From: Cedecea neteri NBRC 105707 = ATCC 33855
GTDB lineage: Bacteria; Pseudomonadota; Gammaproteobacteria; Enterobacterales; Enterobacteriaceae
Direction: 5' to 3'
Assembly (NCBI RefSeq): GCF_001571265.1
Contig: NZ_BCTL01000055.1
Location: 1-38,464, forward strand
DNA: 38,464 nucleotides
The notes beneath the pieces are model-generated. The model saw only the letters and a program-made list of their open reading frames with translations. It was not told where the DNA came from and did no database searches. The translations under genes were made by a program, and so were the position numbers. How positions within the stretch are numbered: the first letter of the stretch is position 1; the number at the start of each line of letters is the position of its first letter. Positions 17,738 through 28,150 of this stretch are shown in pieces.

Positions 17738-18216
17738 TCAAAGAATGGGCGACAGTCGTCTCCTGGCAAAACGGTGAAGCGCTGCTGCACTGTGATGTGA
17801 AAGCCTCTTGCAACAGCTGCGCTTCACGCTCGGGATGTGGCACTCGCGTACTAAACAAACTGGGGCCACAAACCAGCCATCTACTGTCCGTGCCAAGCGA
17901 GCAGCCGCTGGTGGCCGGGCAAAAAGTGGAACTGGGTATTGCGGAAAGTAGCCTGTTAGGGTCCGCGCTGCTTGTGTACATGTCGCCGTTGGTCGGGCTA
18001 TTTTTGTGCTCAGGCCTTTTCCAGACGCTGTTTGGTACCAACCTGGCCGCAATGTGCGGGGCTTTGCTTGGGGGCGTGGGCGGCTTCCTGCTTGCTCGCG
18101 GTTTTTCCCTGCACTTCAGCCGTCGCGAGAGCTGGCAGCCGGTGATTCTTAGCGTTGCGCTTAGCCCGGATGCACTGCGTGTCGACACGTCCGCGCCGCC
18201 GGCTGAAAATCAATAA
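17734..18216 (+). CDS. rseC: SoxR-reducing system / sigma-E operon protein RseC
   Basis: Inner-membrane protein of 160 residues (E. coli 159), implicated in SoxR reduction and positive control of sigma-E. The cytoplasmic N-terminal Cys cluster (CDVKASCNSCASRSGCGT) may bind a metal or iron-sulfur centre. Two transmembrane helices follow (about 74-92, LLGSALLVYMSPLVGLFLC, and 100-120, AAMCGALLGGVGGFLLARG). It is the last gene of the operon, and a 194-base gap with its own promoter precedes lepA. Confidence 0.95.
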   Translation: MIKEWATVVSWQNGEALLHCDVKASCNSCASRSGCGTRVLNKLGPQTSHLLSVPSEQPLVAGQKVELGIAESSLLGSALLVYMSPLVGLFLCSGLFQTLFGTNLAAMCGALLGGVGGFLLARGFSLHFSRRESWQPVILSVALSPDALRVDTSAPPAENQ

Positions 18217-18242
18217 ACTCCCTTCAAATGACATCTCTTTGC

Positions 18243-18352
18243 ACATCCTGCTTATGGCTTACCTAAGCTTGCAGGATGAGCAGTTTCCTCACTTTCTGGT
18301 TGTAGTGTAGAATGCGGCGTTTCAGGCAGAAGACAGTCTCTGACATCCTGCT
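18243..18352 (+). promoter_or_regulatory. three-arm repeat in the rseC-lepA gap
   Basis: ACATCCTGCT occurs at 18243-18252 and again exactly 100 bases later at 18343-18352. The complementary GCAGGATG lies between them at 18271-18278. The middle arm can therefore pair with either flank, giving two mutually exclusive hairpins on a transcript reading through from rseC. Confidence 0.35.
18308..18313 (+). promoter_or_regulatory. probable -10 element of the lepA-lepB promoter
   Basis: TAGAAT preceded by GTG, with a poor -35 match (TTCCTC) 17 bases upstream, in the 194-base rseC-lepA gap. The predicted start is near 18320, about 90 bases before lepA. Confidence 0.4.
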
Positions 18353-18410
18353 CCGTACAGCGCGAAGCGCCGAGCTCACAGGCCATTTGTAAGGCATAAA
18401 ACCTCTAACT

Positions 18411-20210
18411 ATGAAGAATATACGTAACTTTTCTATTATTGCCCACATCGACCACGGTAAATCGACGCTGTCTGACCGTATCATCCAGATTTGCGGCGGC
18501 CTGTCCGACCGCGAAATGGCCGCGCAGGTCCTCGACTCCATGGATCTGGAACGCGAGCGTGGTATTACCATCAAAGCGCAGAGCGTCACCCTCGACTATA
18601 AAGCCAGCGACGGTGAAACTTACCAGCTGAACTTCATCGATACCCCAGGGCACGTTGACTTCTCTTATGAAGTATCCCGCTCGTTGGCGGCCTGTGAAGG
18701 GGCACTGCTGGTAGTGGATGCCGGGCAGGGCGTTGAAGCTCAAACTCTGGCGAACTGCTACACGGCGATGGAAATGGACCTGGAAGTGGTTCCGGTTCTG
18801 AACAAAATTGACTTGCCGGCGGCCGATCCTGAGCGTGTGGCGGAAGAAATTGAAGACATCGTGGGCATCGACGCCACCGATGCAGTGCGCTGCTCGGCGA
18901 AAACCGGCGTTGGCGTGCCTGATGTACTCGAACGCCTGGTTCGTGATATCCCTGCGCCAGAAGGTGATCCAGACGCGCCGCTGCAGGCGCTGATCATCGA
19001 CTCCTGGTTCGATAACTACCTGGGCGTTGTTTCTCTGATCCGTGTGAAAAACGGCACCCTGCGCAAAGGTGACAAAGTCAAAGTCATGAGCACCGGCCAG
19101 GTGTACAACGCCGATCGCCTTGGCATCTTTACGCCTAAACAGATCGACCGTACTGAACTGAAATGCGGCGAAGTAGGCTGGCTGGTCTGCGCAATTAAAG
19201 ACATCCTGGGCGCGCCGGTGGGCGATACCCTGACGCTGTCCCGTAATCCGGCTGATAAAGCGCTGCCAGGTTTCAAAAAAGTGAAGCCGCAGGTTTATGC
19301 CGGCCTGTTCCCGGTCAGCTCAGACGACTACGAAAACTTCCGTGACGCGCTCGGCAAGCTAAGCCTGAACGACGCCTCTCTGTTCTACGAGCCAGAAAGC
19401 TCAACGGCGCTGGGCTTCGGTTTCCGCTGTGGCTTCCTGGGTCTGCTGCACATGGAGATCATCCAGGAGCGTCTGGAGCGTGAATACGATCTCGACCTGA
19501 TCACCACCGCGCCGACCGTCGTTTACGAAGTGCAGACCACCAGCAAAGAGATTATCTATGTCGACAGCCCTTCCAAGCTGCCGCCGTTGAACAACATCGA
19601 AGAGCTGCGTGAGCCCATCGCTGAATGTCATATGCTGCTGCCGCAGGAGTTCCTCGGCAACGTGATTACTCTGTGTATCGAAAAACGCGGCGTGCAGACC
19701 AACATGGTTTATCACGGCAACCAGGTTGCGCTGACCTATGAAATTCCAATGGCGGAAGTTGTGCTCGACTTCTTCGATCGCCTGAAGTCCACTTCTCGCG
19801 GCTATGCGTCTCTGGATTACAATTTCAAACGTTTCCAGGCTTCCAACATGGTGCGCGTTGATGTACTGATCAATGGCGATCGCGTTGATGCGCTAGCGCT
19901 TATCACACACAACGACAACGCGCCTTACCGTGGCCGTGAGCTGGTAGAGAAGATGAGAGAGCTCATCCCTCGCCAGCAGTTTGATATCGCGATTCAGGCG
20001 GCCATCGGCAACCACATTATTGCGCGTTCGACGGTGAAACAGCTGCGTAAAAACGTTCTGGCTAAGTGCTATGGCGGTGACGTCAGCCGTAAGAAAAAGC
20101 TGCTGCAGAAACAGAAAGACGGTAAGAAACGTATGAAGCAGGTCGGTAACGTCGAACTGCCTCAGGAAGCATTCCTGGCCATTCTGCACGTCGGCAAAGA
20201 CAGCAAATAA
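18411..20210 (+). CDS. lepA: translation elongation factor 4 (LepA)
   Basis: Translational GTPase that acts on ribosomes during initiation and elongation stress and 30S biogenesis. It has 599 residues as in E. coli. G1 is [10 protein letters not shown] (residues 9-18), G3 DTPGHVDF and G4 NKID. EF-G-like domains II, III and V follow, then the LepA-specific C-terminal domain ending [20 protein letters not shown]. The ribosome site is weak (TAAGG 15 bases upstream), so the start rests on homology. lepB follows after 14 bases. Confidence 0.98.
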   Translation: MKNIRNFSIIAHIDHGKSTLSDRIIQICGGLSDREMAAQVLDSMDLERERGITIKAQSVTLDYKASDGETYQLNFIDTPGHVDFSYEVSRSLAACEGALLVVDAGQGVEAQTLANCYTAMEMDLEVVPVLNKIDLPAADPERVAEEIEDIVGIDATDAVRCSAKTGVGVPDVLERLVRDIPAPEGDPDAPLQALIIDSWFDNYLGVVSLIRVKNGTLRKGDKVKVMSTGQVYNADRLGIFTPKQIDRTELKCGEVGWLVCAIKDILGAPVGDTLTLSRNPADKALPGFKKVKPQVYAGLFPVSSDDYENFRDALGKLSLNDASLFYEPESSTALGFGFRCGFLGLLHMEIIQERLEREYDLDLITTAPTVVYEVQTTSKEIIYVDSPSKLPPLNNIEELREPIAECHMLLPQEFLGNVITLCIEKRGVQTNMVYHGNQVALTYEIPMAEVVLDFFDRLKSTSRGYASLDYNFKRFQASNMVRVDVLINGDRVDALALITHNDNAPYRGRELVEKMRELIPRQQFDIAIQAAIGNHIIARSTVKQLRKNVLAKCYGGDVSRKKKLLQKQKDGKKRMKQVGNVELPQEAFLAILHVGKDSK

Positions 20211-20224
20211 TCTAAGGAGTTGGC

Positions 20225-21199
20225 ATGGCGAATATGTTTGCTTTGATCCTCGTGGTAGCCACGCTGGTGACGGGCATTTTGTGGTGTCTGGACAAATTTA
20301 TCTTTGCACCAAAACGTCGTGAAAAACAGGCGGCAGCGCAGGTTGCCACCGGTGATGCACTGGACAAAAAGACGCTGAAAAAAGTTGGCCCTAAACCGGG
20401 CTGGCTGGAAACCGGCGCGTCCGTGTTCCCGGTGCTGGCGATTGTGCTGGTGGTGCGTTCATTTATTTATGAACCCTTCCAGATCCCTTCTGGTTCGATG
20501 ATGCCAACGCTGTTAATCGGTGATTTTATTCTGGTAGAGAAGTTTGCCTACGGCATTAAAGATCCGATTTATCAGAAAACTTTAATTGAAACCGGGCACC
20601 CTAAACGCGGCGATATTGCGGTATTTAAATACCCTGAAGATCCACGCCTGGATTATATTAAGCGCGTTGTGGGGCTGCCGGGCGACCGGGTAAGCTACGA
20701 TCCACAGTCGAAAGAAGTCACCGTGCAGCCAAACTGCAGTTCCGGCCAGGCTTGCGATAACGCGCTGCCAATCACCTATTCCAACGTGGAAGCCAGTGAT
20801 TTTGTGCAGACGTTCGCCCGCCGCAACGGCAGTGAAGCCACCTCCGGCTTCTTCCAGTTGCCGAAAGACCAGACCCGTGAAGACGGTGTTCGCCTGAGCG
20901 AGCGTAAAGAAACGCTGGGAGCCGTCACCCATAACATTCTGACGGTGCCTATCGCTCAGGATCAGGTGGGAATGTACTACCAGCAGTCTGGCTTGCCGCT
21001 GGCGACATGGATTGTTCCGCCGGGTCACTATTTTATGATGGGTGATAACCGCGACAATAGTGCAGACAGCCGCTATTGGGGCTTTGTGCCGGAGCAAAAT
21101 CTGGTCGGTAAAGCGACAGCAATTTGGATGAGTTTCGAGAAACAAGAAGGTGAATGGCCAACGGGTGTTCGTTTAAGCCGAATTGGCGGCATTCATTAA
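20225..21199 (+). CDS. lepB: signal peptidase I (LepB)
   Basis: Cleaves signal peptides from exported proteins at the periplasmic face. It has 324 residues as in E. coli. There are two N-terminal membrane helices (about 4-22 and 62-78). Catalytic Ser91 sits in IPSGSMMPTL and general-base Lys146 in DYIKRVVGLPGD, the E. coli positions. GDNRDNSADSRYWGFVP is the conserved box E. TAAGGAG eight bases upstream supports the start. It is co-transcribed with lepA. Confidence 0.98.
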   Translation: MANMFALILVVATLVTGILWCLDKFIFAPKRREKQAAAQVATGDALDKKTLKKVGPKPGWLETGASVFPVLAIVLVVRSFIYEPFQIPSGSMMPTLLIGDFILVEKFAYGIKDPIYQKTLIETGHPKRGDIAVFKYPEDPRLDYIKRVVGLPGDRVSYDPQSKEVTVQPNCSSGQACDNALPITYSNVEASDFVQTFARRNGSEATSGFFQLPKDQTREDGVRLSERKETLGAVTHNILTVPIAQDQVGMYYQQSGLPLATWIVPPGHYFMMGDNRDNSADSRYWGFVPEQNLVGKATAIWMSFEKQEGEWPTGVRLSRIGGIH

Positions 21200-21219
21200 A
21201 CAATTAATCCCACAAACTA

Positions 21220-21248
21220 ACGACATCCCCTGTCGTTGTGTATAGAAT
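21220..21248 (+). promoter_or_regulatory. promoter of rnc-era-recO
   Basis: -35 ACGACA (21220-21225), 17-base spacer, -10 TAGAAT (21243-21248). The -35 lies in a 7-bp inverted repeat, AACGACA-TCCCC-TGTCGTT (21219-21237), which could be the lepB 3' hairpin or an operator. Confidence 0.6.
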
Positions 21249-21266
21249 ATTCCCGCCTTTAAAGAT

Positions 21267-21336
21267 TGGCTCCCGAAAGGGAGCCACGGCACACGAAACA
21301 GCGTTGGTTTCCTTTTTTCAGGTCTGTTCCGTGTGC
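21267..21336 (+). promoter_or_regulatory. structured 5' leader of rnc, likely RNase III target
   Basis: Two hairpins lie in the rnc leader. The first is TGGCTCCC-GAAA-GGGAGCCA (21267-21286), a perfect 8-bp stem with a GNRA loop. The second pairs 21289-21301 with 21324-21336 over 13 bp with one mismatch (GCACACGAAACAG against CTGTTCCGTGTGC). In E. coli RNase III cuts a leader stem-loop of its own mRNA to limit its synthesis; the long stem is the likely equivalent. Confidence 0.65.
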
Positions 21337-21359
21337 TGAATAGTTGACGCATTCATTAA

Positions 21360-22957
<1,598 letters not shown>

Positions 22958-22961
22958 ATTT

Positions 22962-23699
22962 ATGGAAGGCTGGCAACGGGCTTTTGTCCTGCATAGTCGC
23001 CCCTGGAGCGAAACCAGCCTTCTGCTCGACCTGTTTTCCGAAGAATCCGGCCGCGTTCGCCTGATTGCCAAAGGTGCACGCTCCAAACGTTCAAACCTGA
23101 AAGGCGCTCTGCAGCCTTTTACCCCTCTGCTGGTTCGCTGGGGCGGCCGTGGCGAAGTTAAAACGCTGCGCAGCGCCGAAGCGGTTTCTCTGGCACTTCC
23201 CTTAAGCGGTATCACACTTTACAGCGGCCTGTACGTTAATGAGCTGGTGGCTCGTGTCCTCGAGCAGGAAACCCGCTTTTCCGAACTGTTCTTTGATTAT
23301 CTCCACTGCATTCAGGCGTTAGCGGGAGCCACCGGCACGCCGGAGCCCGCGCTGCGTCGCTTTGAGCTGGCGCTATTGGGGCACCTTGGCTATGGCGTGG
23401 ATTTTCTGCACTGTGCGGGCAGCGGAGCGAGTGTCGATGACACCATGACCTACACCTACCGTGAAGAGAAAGGTTTTATCGCCAGCGTGGTGATTGGTAA
23501 CAGCAGCTTTACTGGCCGCCAGCTCAGAGCCCTGGCCGAACGTGAATTTCCGGATGCCGACACGCTGCGTGCCGCCAAGCGTTTCACGCGTATGGCCCTC
23601 AAGCCTTATCTGCAGGGCAAGCCCCTCAAAAGCCGCGAGCTGTTCCGCCAGTTTGTGCCTAAAAAAACACCACCTGAACCTTCGGATAGCTCACAGTAA
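22962..23699 (+). CDS. recO: DNA repair protein RecO
   Basis: Recombination mediator of the RecFOR pathway that loads RecA onto SSB-coated gaps. It has 245 residues (E. coli 242). The N-terminal OB fold starts [39 protein letters not shown] is typical. A helical domain follows with [20 protein letters not shown]. The zinc cysteines of some bacterial RecO proteins are not arranged as a cluster here, as in E. coli. It lies four bases after era in the same operon. Confidence 0.96.
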   Translation: MEGWQRAFVLHSRPWSETSLLLDLFSEESGRVRLIAKGARSKRSNLKGALQPFTPLLVRWGGRGEVKTLRSAEAVSLALPLSGITLYSGLYVNELVARVLEQETRFSELFFDYLHCIQALAGATGTPEPALRRFELALLGHLGYGVDFLHCAGSGASVDDTMTYTYREEKGFIASVVIGNSSFTGRQLRALAEREFPDADTLRAAKRFTRMALKPYLQGKPLKSRELFRQFVPKKTPPEPSDSSQ

Positions 23700-23773
23700 T
23701 CACAGAACGTAGCCAGGATTTCCCCGGCAGGTGTACACTGCCCGGCATCTGTCTGCGAACTCTGAGGATTGTC

Positions 23774-24504
23774 ATGGCTGAATTACTGTTAGGCGTCAAC
23801 ATCGATCACATCGCTACCCTGCGTAACGCACGCGGCACGGCATACCCGGATCCGGTTCAGGCCGCGTTTATTGCGGAACAGGCTGGTGCCGATGGCATTA
23901 CCGTGCACCTGCGTGAAGATCGCCGCCATATCACCGACCGTGACGTTCGCGTTCTGCGTGAAACCCTCGATACCCGCATGAACCTGGAAATGGCCGTCAC
24001 CGAAGAGATGATCGGTATTGCCTGCCAGACGAAGCCGCATTTCTGCTGCCTGGTACCGGAAAAGCGTCAGGAAGTGACCACCGAAGGCGGGCTGGATGTT
24101 GCCGGTCAATTGGATAAAATGCGTGATGCCTGCCAGCGCCTGGCTGATGCAGGTATTCTGGTCTCTCTGTTTATTGATGCCGACCACGCGCAGATTGACG
24201 CTGCGGTAGCCGTGGGCGCTCCTTACATTGAAATTCACACCGGCTGCTATGCGGACGCTGACAACGAAGCGACCCAGGCCAAAGAGCTGGCACGCATTGC
24301 TGAAGCCGCGAGCTATGCCGCTGCTAAAGGCTTGAAGGTGAATGCTGGCCACGGACTGACGTATCACAACGTTCAGGCCATCGCGCGGATCCCTGAAATG
24401 CATGAGCTGAACATCGGCCACGCGATTATCGGACGTGCGGTCATGAGCGGTCTTAAAGAGGCCGTGGCTGAAATGAAACGCCTGATGCAGGAAGCGCGCC
24501 GCTA

Positions 24505-24505
<1 letters not shown>
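23774..24505 (+). CDS. pdxJ: pyridoxine 5'-phosphate synthase PdxJ
   Basis: Condenses 1-deoxyxylulose 5-phosphate with 3-amino-2-oxopropyl phosphate to form pyridoxine 5'-phosphate, a TIM-barrel enzyme of vitamin B6 synthesis. It has 243 residues as in E. coli. The N-terminus [18 protein letters not shown], the substrate loop [10 protein letters not shown] and the C-terminal [15 protein letters not shown] are conserved. TGAGGATTG precedes the start. It overlaps acpS by one base (TAATG); a 74-base gap separates it from recO. Confidence 0.97.
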
Positions 24506-25151
<646 letters not shown>

Positions 25152-25220
25152 TTACCTGAACCTACCGAACCCAAAGATATATTCACATTTCGCGCCCGGA
25201 ACATTGCAAAAGTATGTATA

Positions 25221-25246
25221 TTTAACCAGTATTAAATCTGGTTAAA
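25221..25246. promoter_or_regulatory. 9-bp inverted repeat between yfhL and the repressor
   Basis: TTTAACCAG-N8-CTGGTTAAA is perfectly symmetric and lies about 80 bases upstream of yfhL and 160 upstream of the repressor start. It could be an operator or a junction relic. It does not match the GTAC-type dyads near the repressor. Confidence 0.35.
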
Positions 25247-25342
25247 GATAATGGCTAAGGCAGGGGCGTTTCGATGGCGCGCACTTTACCACAAAAGCAG
25301 ATCATCCCCAATGATACTGCGCCTTTAAGTTTTGTGCTTTGT

Positions 25343-25379
25343 GTACTTTCAGTACGTGTTATCATTGAACTATTGGTCA
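25343..25379. promoter_or_regulatory. repressor promoter with two operator-like dyads
   Basis: Site 1 is GTACTTTCAGTAC (25343-25355); site 2 is GAACTATTGGTCA (25367-25379), 24 bases further on. An extended -10, TG-T-TATCAT (25357-25365), lies between them, so both sites would cover the promoter of the CI-like gene. Confidence 0.6.
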
Positions 25380-25398
25380 CGATAAACACGGTGGGATC

Positions 25399-25411
25399 GT
25401 ACTTATGGTAC
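25399..25411. promoter_or_regulatory. operator-like dyad over the repressor start codon
   Basis: GTACTTATGGTAC contains the ATG of the repressor gene. The 15 bases from 25397 match site 4 at 13 positions. It suggests self-limitation of repressor synthesis. Confidence 0.55.
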
Positions 25412-26151
25412 AGAGAGAACAACTGCGCGAAGCTTTTTCCCGCAGGCTGGCGCAGGCCTGCAGCGAAGCAAACCTCGATGAATTCGGGCGCGGTATGGCG
25501 ATAGCGCGCGCGCTGGGCGTTTCCTCCAAGGCCGTCAGCAAATGGCTTAACGCCGAAGCGATCCCCCGGCAGGACAAAATGTACGAGCTGGCGACATTTC
25601 TCCACGCTGACGCGCTCTGGCTTCAGCACGGCAGCGAAACAGGCTATCAAAGCGAAGGGCGTGAGAGCCCGGTCAGTCATGAAAATGCGGCCATTTATCC
25701 TTTCCAGCCGCGTGAAGAGCAGGGCTTTCGCATCGACGTGCTGGACATCGAGGCCAGCGCGGGGCCTGGGCGGCTGGTTTCCAGCGAAGTGACTGAAACC
25801 ATTAACCATATTGTCTACGACAGCCAGGAAGCGCTGGAGCTGTTCGGCCACCGTCCGGCTTCAACGATAAAAGTCATTACCGTCACCGGCGACAGCATGT
25901 CCGGCACCATTGAGCTGGGCGACTATATCTTTGTGGACATCGGCAAAGATTATTTCGACGGAGACGGCATTTACGTGTTCCTCTATAAGGGACAACTGCT
26001 GGTTAAGCGCCTGCAAATGACCCACGACTGCCTGCTGGTGCGCTCGGACAACCCCAAATATGCCGACTGGCGCATTAGCGAAGAGAACGAGCAGCACCTC
26101 AAAATCATTGGCCGGGTGATGTATAGCCATTCGATTCGCCGTCACGCCTGA
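25405..26151 (+). CDS. CI-like phage repressor with S24 autoprotease domain
   Basis: Transcriptional repressor of 248 residues. The N-terminal helix-turn-helix spans about 28-56 (MAIARALGVSSKAVSKWLNA). The C-terminal LexA/CI-type peptidase has a cleavage site Ala119-Gly120 (EASAGPG), catalytic Ser164 in TGDSMSG and Lys201 in LLVKRL. RecA-stimulated self-cleavage after DNA damage is therefore expected. Operator-like dyads surround its promoter and start and recur at the downstream lysis/tail promoter. No divergent cro or integrase gene lies beside it. In prophages such a gene maintains lysogeny; here it probably silences the lysis-tail operon. Confidence 0.9.
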   Translation: MVQREQLREAFSRRLAQACSEANLDEFGRGMAIARALGVSSKAVSKWLNAEAIPRQDKMYELATFLHADALWLQHGSETGYQSEGRESPVSHENAAIYPFQPREEQGFRIDVLDIEASAGPGRLVSSEVTETINHIVYDSQEALELFGHRPASTIKVITVTGDSMSGTIELGDYIFVDIGKDYFDGDGIYVFLYKGQLLVKRLQMTHDCLLVRSDNPKYADWRISEENEQHLKIIGRVMYSHSIRRHA

Positions 26152-26161
26152 GATAACTCAT

Positions 26162-26263
26162 CCTTCAAGCTGCAGCCGTGTTGGCTGCACTCTCCAGCCC
26201 CAGCCGCTTACCCAGGTAAGCTCCTGAGGCTGGCGCCCTTGTCGCCTTGCTACAACTAGAAGG
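26162..26263. repeat. nested palindromic (MITE-like) intergenic repeat
   Basis: The 102-bp element has imperfect terminal inverted repeats: 15 bases from CCTTCAAG pair with the last 15 ending GAAGG at 12 of 15 positions. Nested inside are CCAGCC/GGCTGG and CTTACC/GGTAAG. Its sequence resembles short palindromic repeats I know from intergenic regions of Enterobacteriaceae. It starts eleven bases after the repressor stop and could terminate that transcript. The remaining 26264-26517 holds an operator/promoter and a structured leader. Confidence 0.55.
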
Positions 26264-26334
26264 CTAATTCTTTGCAATAATAGTGTTATTAATCAATGAC
26301 TAACCATTGTTCTGAACTTTTTTCGAAATAATTC

Positions 26335-26376
26335 GTACTTTTGGTTCTTGACGAAATCGTACTATTGGTTCAATAT
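26335..26376 (+). promoter_or_regulatory. predicted repressed promoter of the lysis/tail operon
   Basis: -35 TTGACG (26348-26353), 17-base spacer, -10 CAATAT (26371-26376). Two operator-like dyads interlock with it: GTACTTTTGGTTC (26335-26347) ends where the -35 begins, and GTACTATTGGTTC (26359-26371) fills the spacer. They are 24 bases apart, the spacing seen upstream of the repressor. A protein bound here would block polymerase. Confidence 0.6.
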
Positions 26377-26433
26377 CAATTCATCGGCAGGACGCACCGA
26401 CTCACAAGGCAAGTGAACGCTCCTTAACATCAG

Positions 26434-26491
26434 GCCCTGAAAAAGGGCGCATACACCAAAGCAAGAAGCTTTGGGATATCAGAGAGATATC
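26434..26491 (+). promoter_or_regulatory. triple-hairpin leader RNA upstream of the lysis cassette
   Basis: Three hairpins follow in a row: GCCCT-GAAAA-AGGGC (26434-26448), CCAAAGC-AAGAA-GCTTTGG (26456-26474) and GATATC-AGAGA-GATATC (26475-26491). They sit in the untranslated leader after the predicted promoter and before a strong ribosome site. None has a U tract, so they are not terminators. Similar leaders occur, in my memory, upstream of late genes of lambdoid prophages. A role in antitermination or translation is inferred. Confidence 0.45.
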
Positions 26492-26517
26492 ACCAAAGTT
26501 GATTGACAGGAGGTTGT

Positions 26518-26853
26518 ATGGACGCACAGGCACGTCGCCGTCAGCGGCGGGAAGCTAAGCAGGCCGTCTGGAAAGCTGCCAACCCGTTGTTAGTCGGGGT
26601 AAGAGCGAAACCTGACGCACGACTTATTCTCTCGCTAGCCCGTAAACCCGGGCATCGCCCCGACAAGGCGCTGGAGGTCATTAACATTTATGGCCTGCAA
26701 ATCATCCAGCAGGCAGAGCATCATCAGCGGTTGCGCCAGAGGTTAGACGCCAGGCAAAAAAGCGTTTATCAGGCCGCACCGCACACCGAATCCGGCTTAC
26801 CGGAAGCTACCGGCAAGCAAACCCAACGCGGAAAATCTATTCCGCTGATTTAA
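26518..26853 (+). CDS. small basic phage protein of unknown function
   Basis: A 111-residue, strongly basic protein (MDAQARRRQRREAKQAVWKA at the N-terminus, ending GKSIPLI). The WKAANPLLVG and GKSIPLI blocks are familiar from hypothetical proteins of enterobacterial prophages, but I know no function. ATG 26518 has AGGAGG four bases upstream, an almost ideal ribosome site. As the first gene after the structured leader and directly before the holin it might regulate late transcription; that is only position-based. No membrane segment or known domain is visible. Confidence 0.7.
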   Translation: MDAQARRRQRREAKQAVWKAANPLLVGVRAKPDARLILSLARKPGHRPDKALEVINIYGLQIIQQAEHHQRLRQRLDARQKSVYQAAPHTESGLPEATGKQTQRGKSIPLI

Positions 26854-26905
26854 CACCGCTTCTTTACCCCAACGGCAGTTCGACACCTTAACCGAAGGTT
26901 CTTCC

Positions 26906-27205
26906 ATGAACGACCAACCCGCAAATCTGGTCACGCAGTCTTTTGCGTGGCTGGCGGCGCTTGCCGCCGGTCTGGGTATCACGACACAGGATATGGTCTA
27001 CATGATATTCGGACTGCTTAGCGTACTGATTTCACTGGCTTCGTGGCTGGGCGGCAGGCTGGATGCCCGCCGGCAGCACCTCGAAGACCAAAAGCGCACC
27101 CGCATCCTCCAGACGCTGGTGGATGACTTGCATACCCTAAACCGAGCCGAGCAGATTGAGATTATCAGGGCAGTCAGCGAGGTACTGAAAAAGGCAGGTA
27201 ACTGA
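26906..27205 (+). CDS. phage holin
   Basis: A 99-residue membrane protein placed directly before the endolysin. Two hydrophobic segments are visible, about residues 12-26 (FAWLAALAAGLGITT) and 30-48 (MVYMIFGLLSVLISLASWL), followed by a charged, probably cytoplasmic tail rich in Arg, Lys, Glu and Asp. This is the class II holin layout. It would permeabilise or depolarise the inner membrane and so activate the SAR endolysin. The stop overlaps the endolysin start (TGATGG). GAAGG lies six bases before the start. Confidence 0.8.
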   Translation: MNDQPANLVTQSFAWLAALAAGLGITTQDMVYMIFGLLSVLISLASWLGGRLDARRQHLEDQKRTRILQTLVDDLHTLNRAEQIEIIRAVSEVLKKAGN

Positions 27206-27696
27206 TGGCTCTTTCTCCCGGGCTCAGAAAAACGCTATTCGGATTGTCAGGGACGGGCGCTCTGACGATTGCAGGCACGCTACTGCCCGAACTGGAAGGC
27301 GTGAGCTACACGCCGTATTACGATGTCGCTGGCGTGCTGACCGTCTGTTACGGACATACCGGGAAAGACATTATTCCCGATAAAACCTACACCCTGTCTG
27401 AGTGCAGGCGCTGGCTTGACCAGGATCTCCGTCCTGCCGCTCAGGTGGTCTCAAGGGCGGTGACCGTTCCGATAAGTGAGTACCAACGTGCCGCTTTGAT
27501 CAGCTTTACCTACAACGTCGGCACCCCCGCTTTTTTAAGATCCTCCGTGCTAAGAACGCTAAATGCTGGCGATTACGAACAGGCCTGCGCTGGCCTGAAA
27601 AAATGGATCTGGGCGGGGAGGAGGCAGTGGCAAGGGCTTATCAACCGCCGCGAGGTGGAGTACCAGCTTTGTACCTGGCCGGAGCCGGAGAAATGA
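27205..27696 (+). CDS. SAR endolysin, GH24 lysozyme
   Basis: Peptidoglycan muramidase of 163 residues. The catalytic triad of the T4/P21 family is at E31, D40 and T46 with the usual E-8-D-5-T spacing (PELEGVSYTPYYDVAGVLTV). Residues 11-27 (LFGLSGTGALTIAGTLL) are weakly hydrophobic and rich in Gly, Ala, Ser and Thr, typical of a signal-arrest-release anchor: exported by Sec, tethered inactive, and released when the membrane depolarises. The C-terminal NRREVEYQLC block is family-typical. It overlaps the holin by one base and Rz by four. Confidence 0.93.
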   Translation: MALSPGLRKTLFGLSGTGALTIAGTLLPELEGVSYTPYYDVAGVLTVCYGHTGKDIIPDKTYTLSECRRWLDQDLRPAAQVVSRAVTVPISEYQRAALISFTYNVGTPAFLRSSVLRTLNAGDYEQACAGLKKWIWAGRRQWQGLINRREVEYQLCTWPEPEK

Positions 27697-28150
27697 AGCC
27701 GGTAACCACGATGGCGCTGACGGTTTTTGCGCTGCTTATCGCCAGCTGTTGGTGGTTTCATCAGCGTTATGACATGCAAAAACAAAGGGCCGATTCAGCC
27801 TTGCTGCTGCTTGCTCAACAGAAATCTGAGCTGAAAAACCTTGTGCAACGCCAGAAGGCGGTAGCTGGGCTTGATGCTCACTATAGCGAGGAGTTAACCC
27901 ATGCCAGACTCACCATTGAAAATCTGCAGCGTGATGTGGCTGCTGGCGCTCGGCGGCTGCGCATTAGCGCCACCTGCCACACAGTGCCTGGCTCCACCTC
28001 CGCCTCCAGCCTGGATGATGCAGCCGCCCCCGGACTTACTGACGCCGCTCAACGGGATTATTTCCGTCTCCGGGAGCGCATTGAAACGAGCAACAAGCAG
28101 CTAGCGGGGCTGCAGGAGTACATCCGCAACCAGTGCCTTATTAACCCCTG

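Noticed and set aside
20582-21145. 187-residue open frame antisense to lepB
   Set aside because: Shadow of lepB, whose catalytic residues are intact on the plus strand.
25274-25504. 76-codon frame upstream of and overlapping the repressor
   Set aside because: It crosses the operator/promoter region and the repressor start in another frame, with no ribosome site; probably chance.
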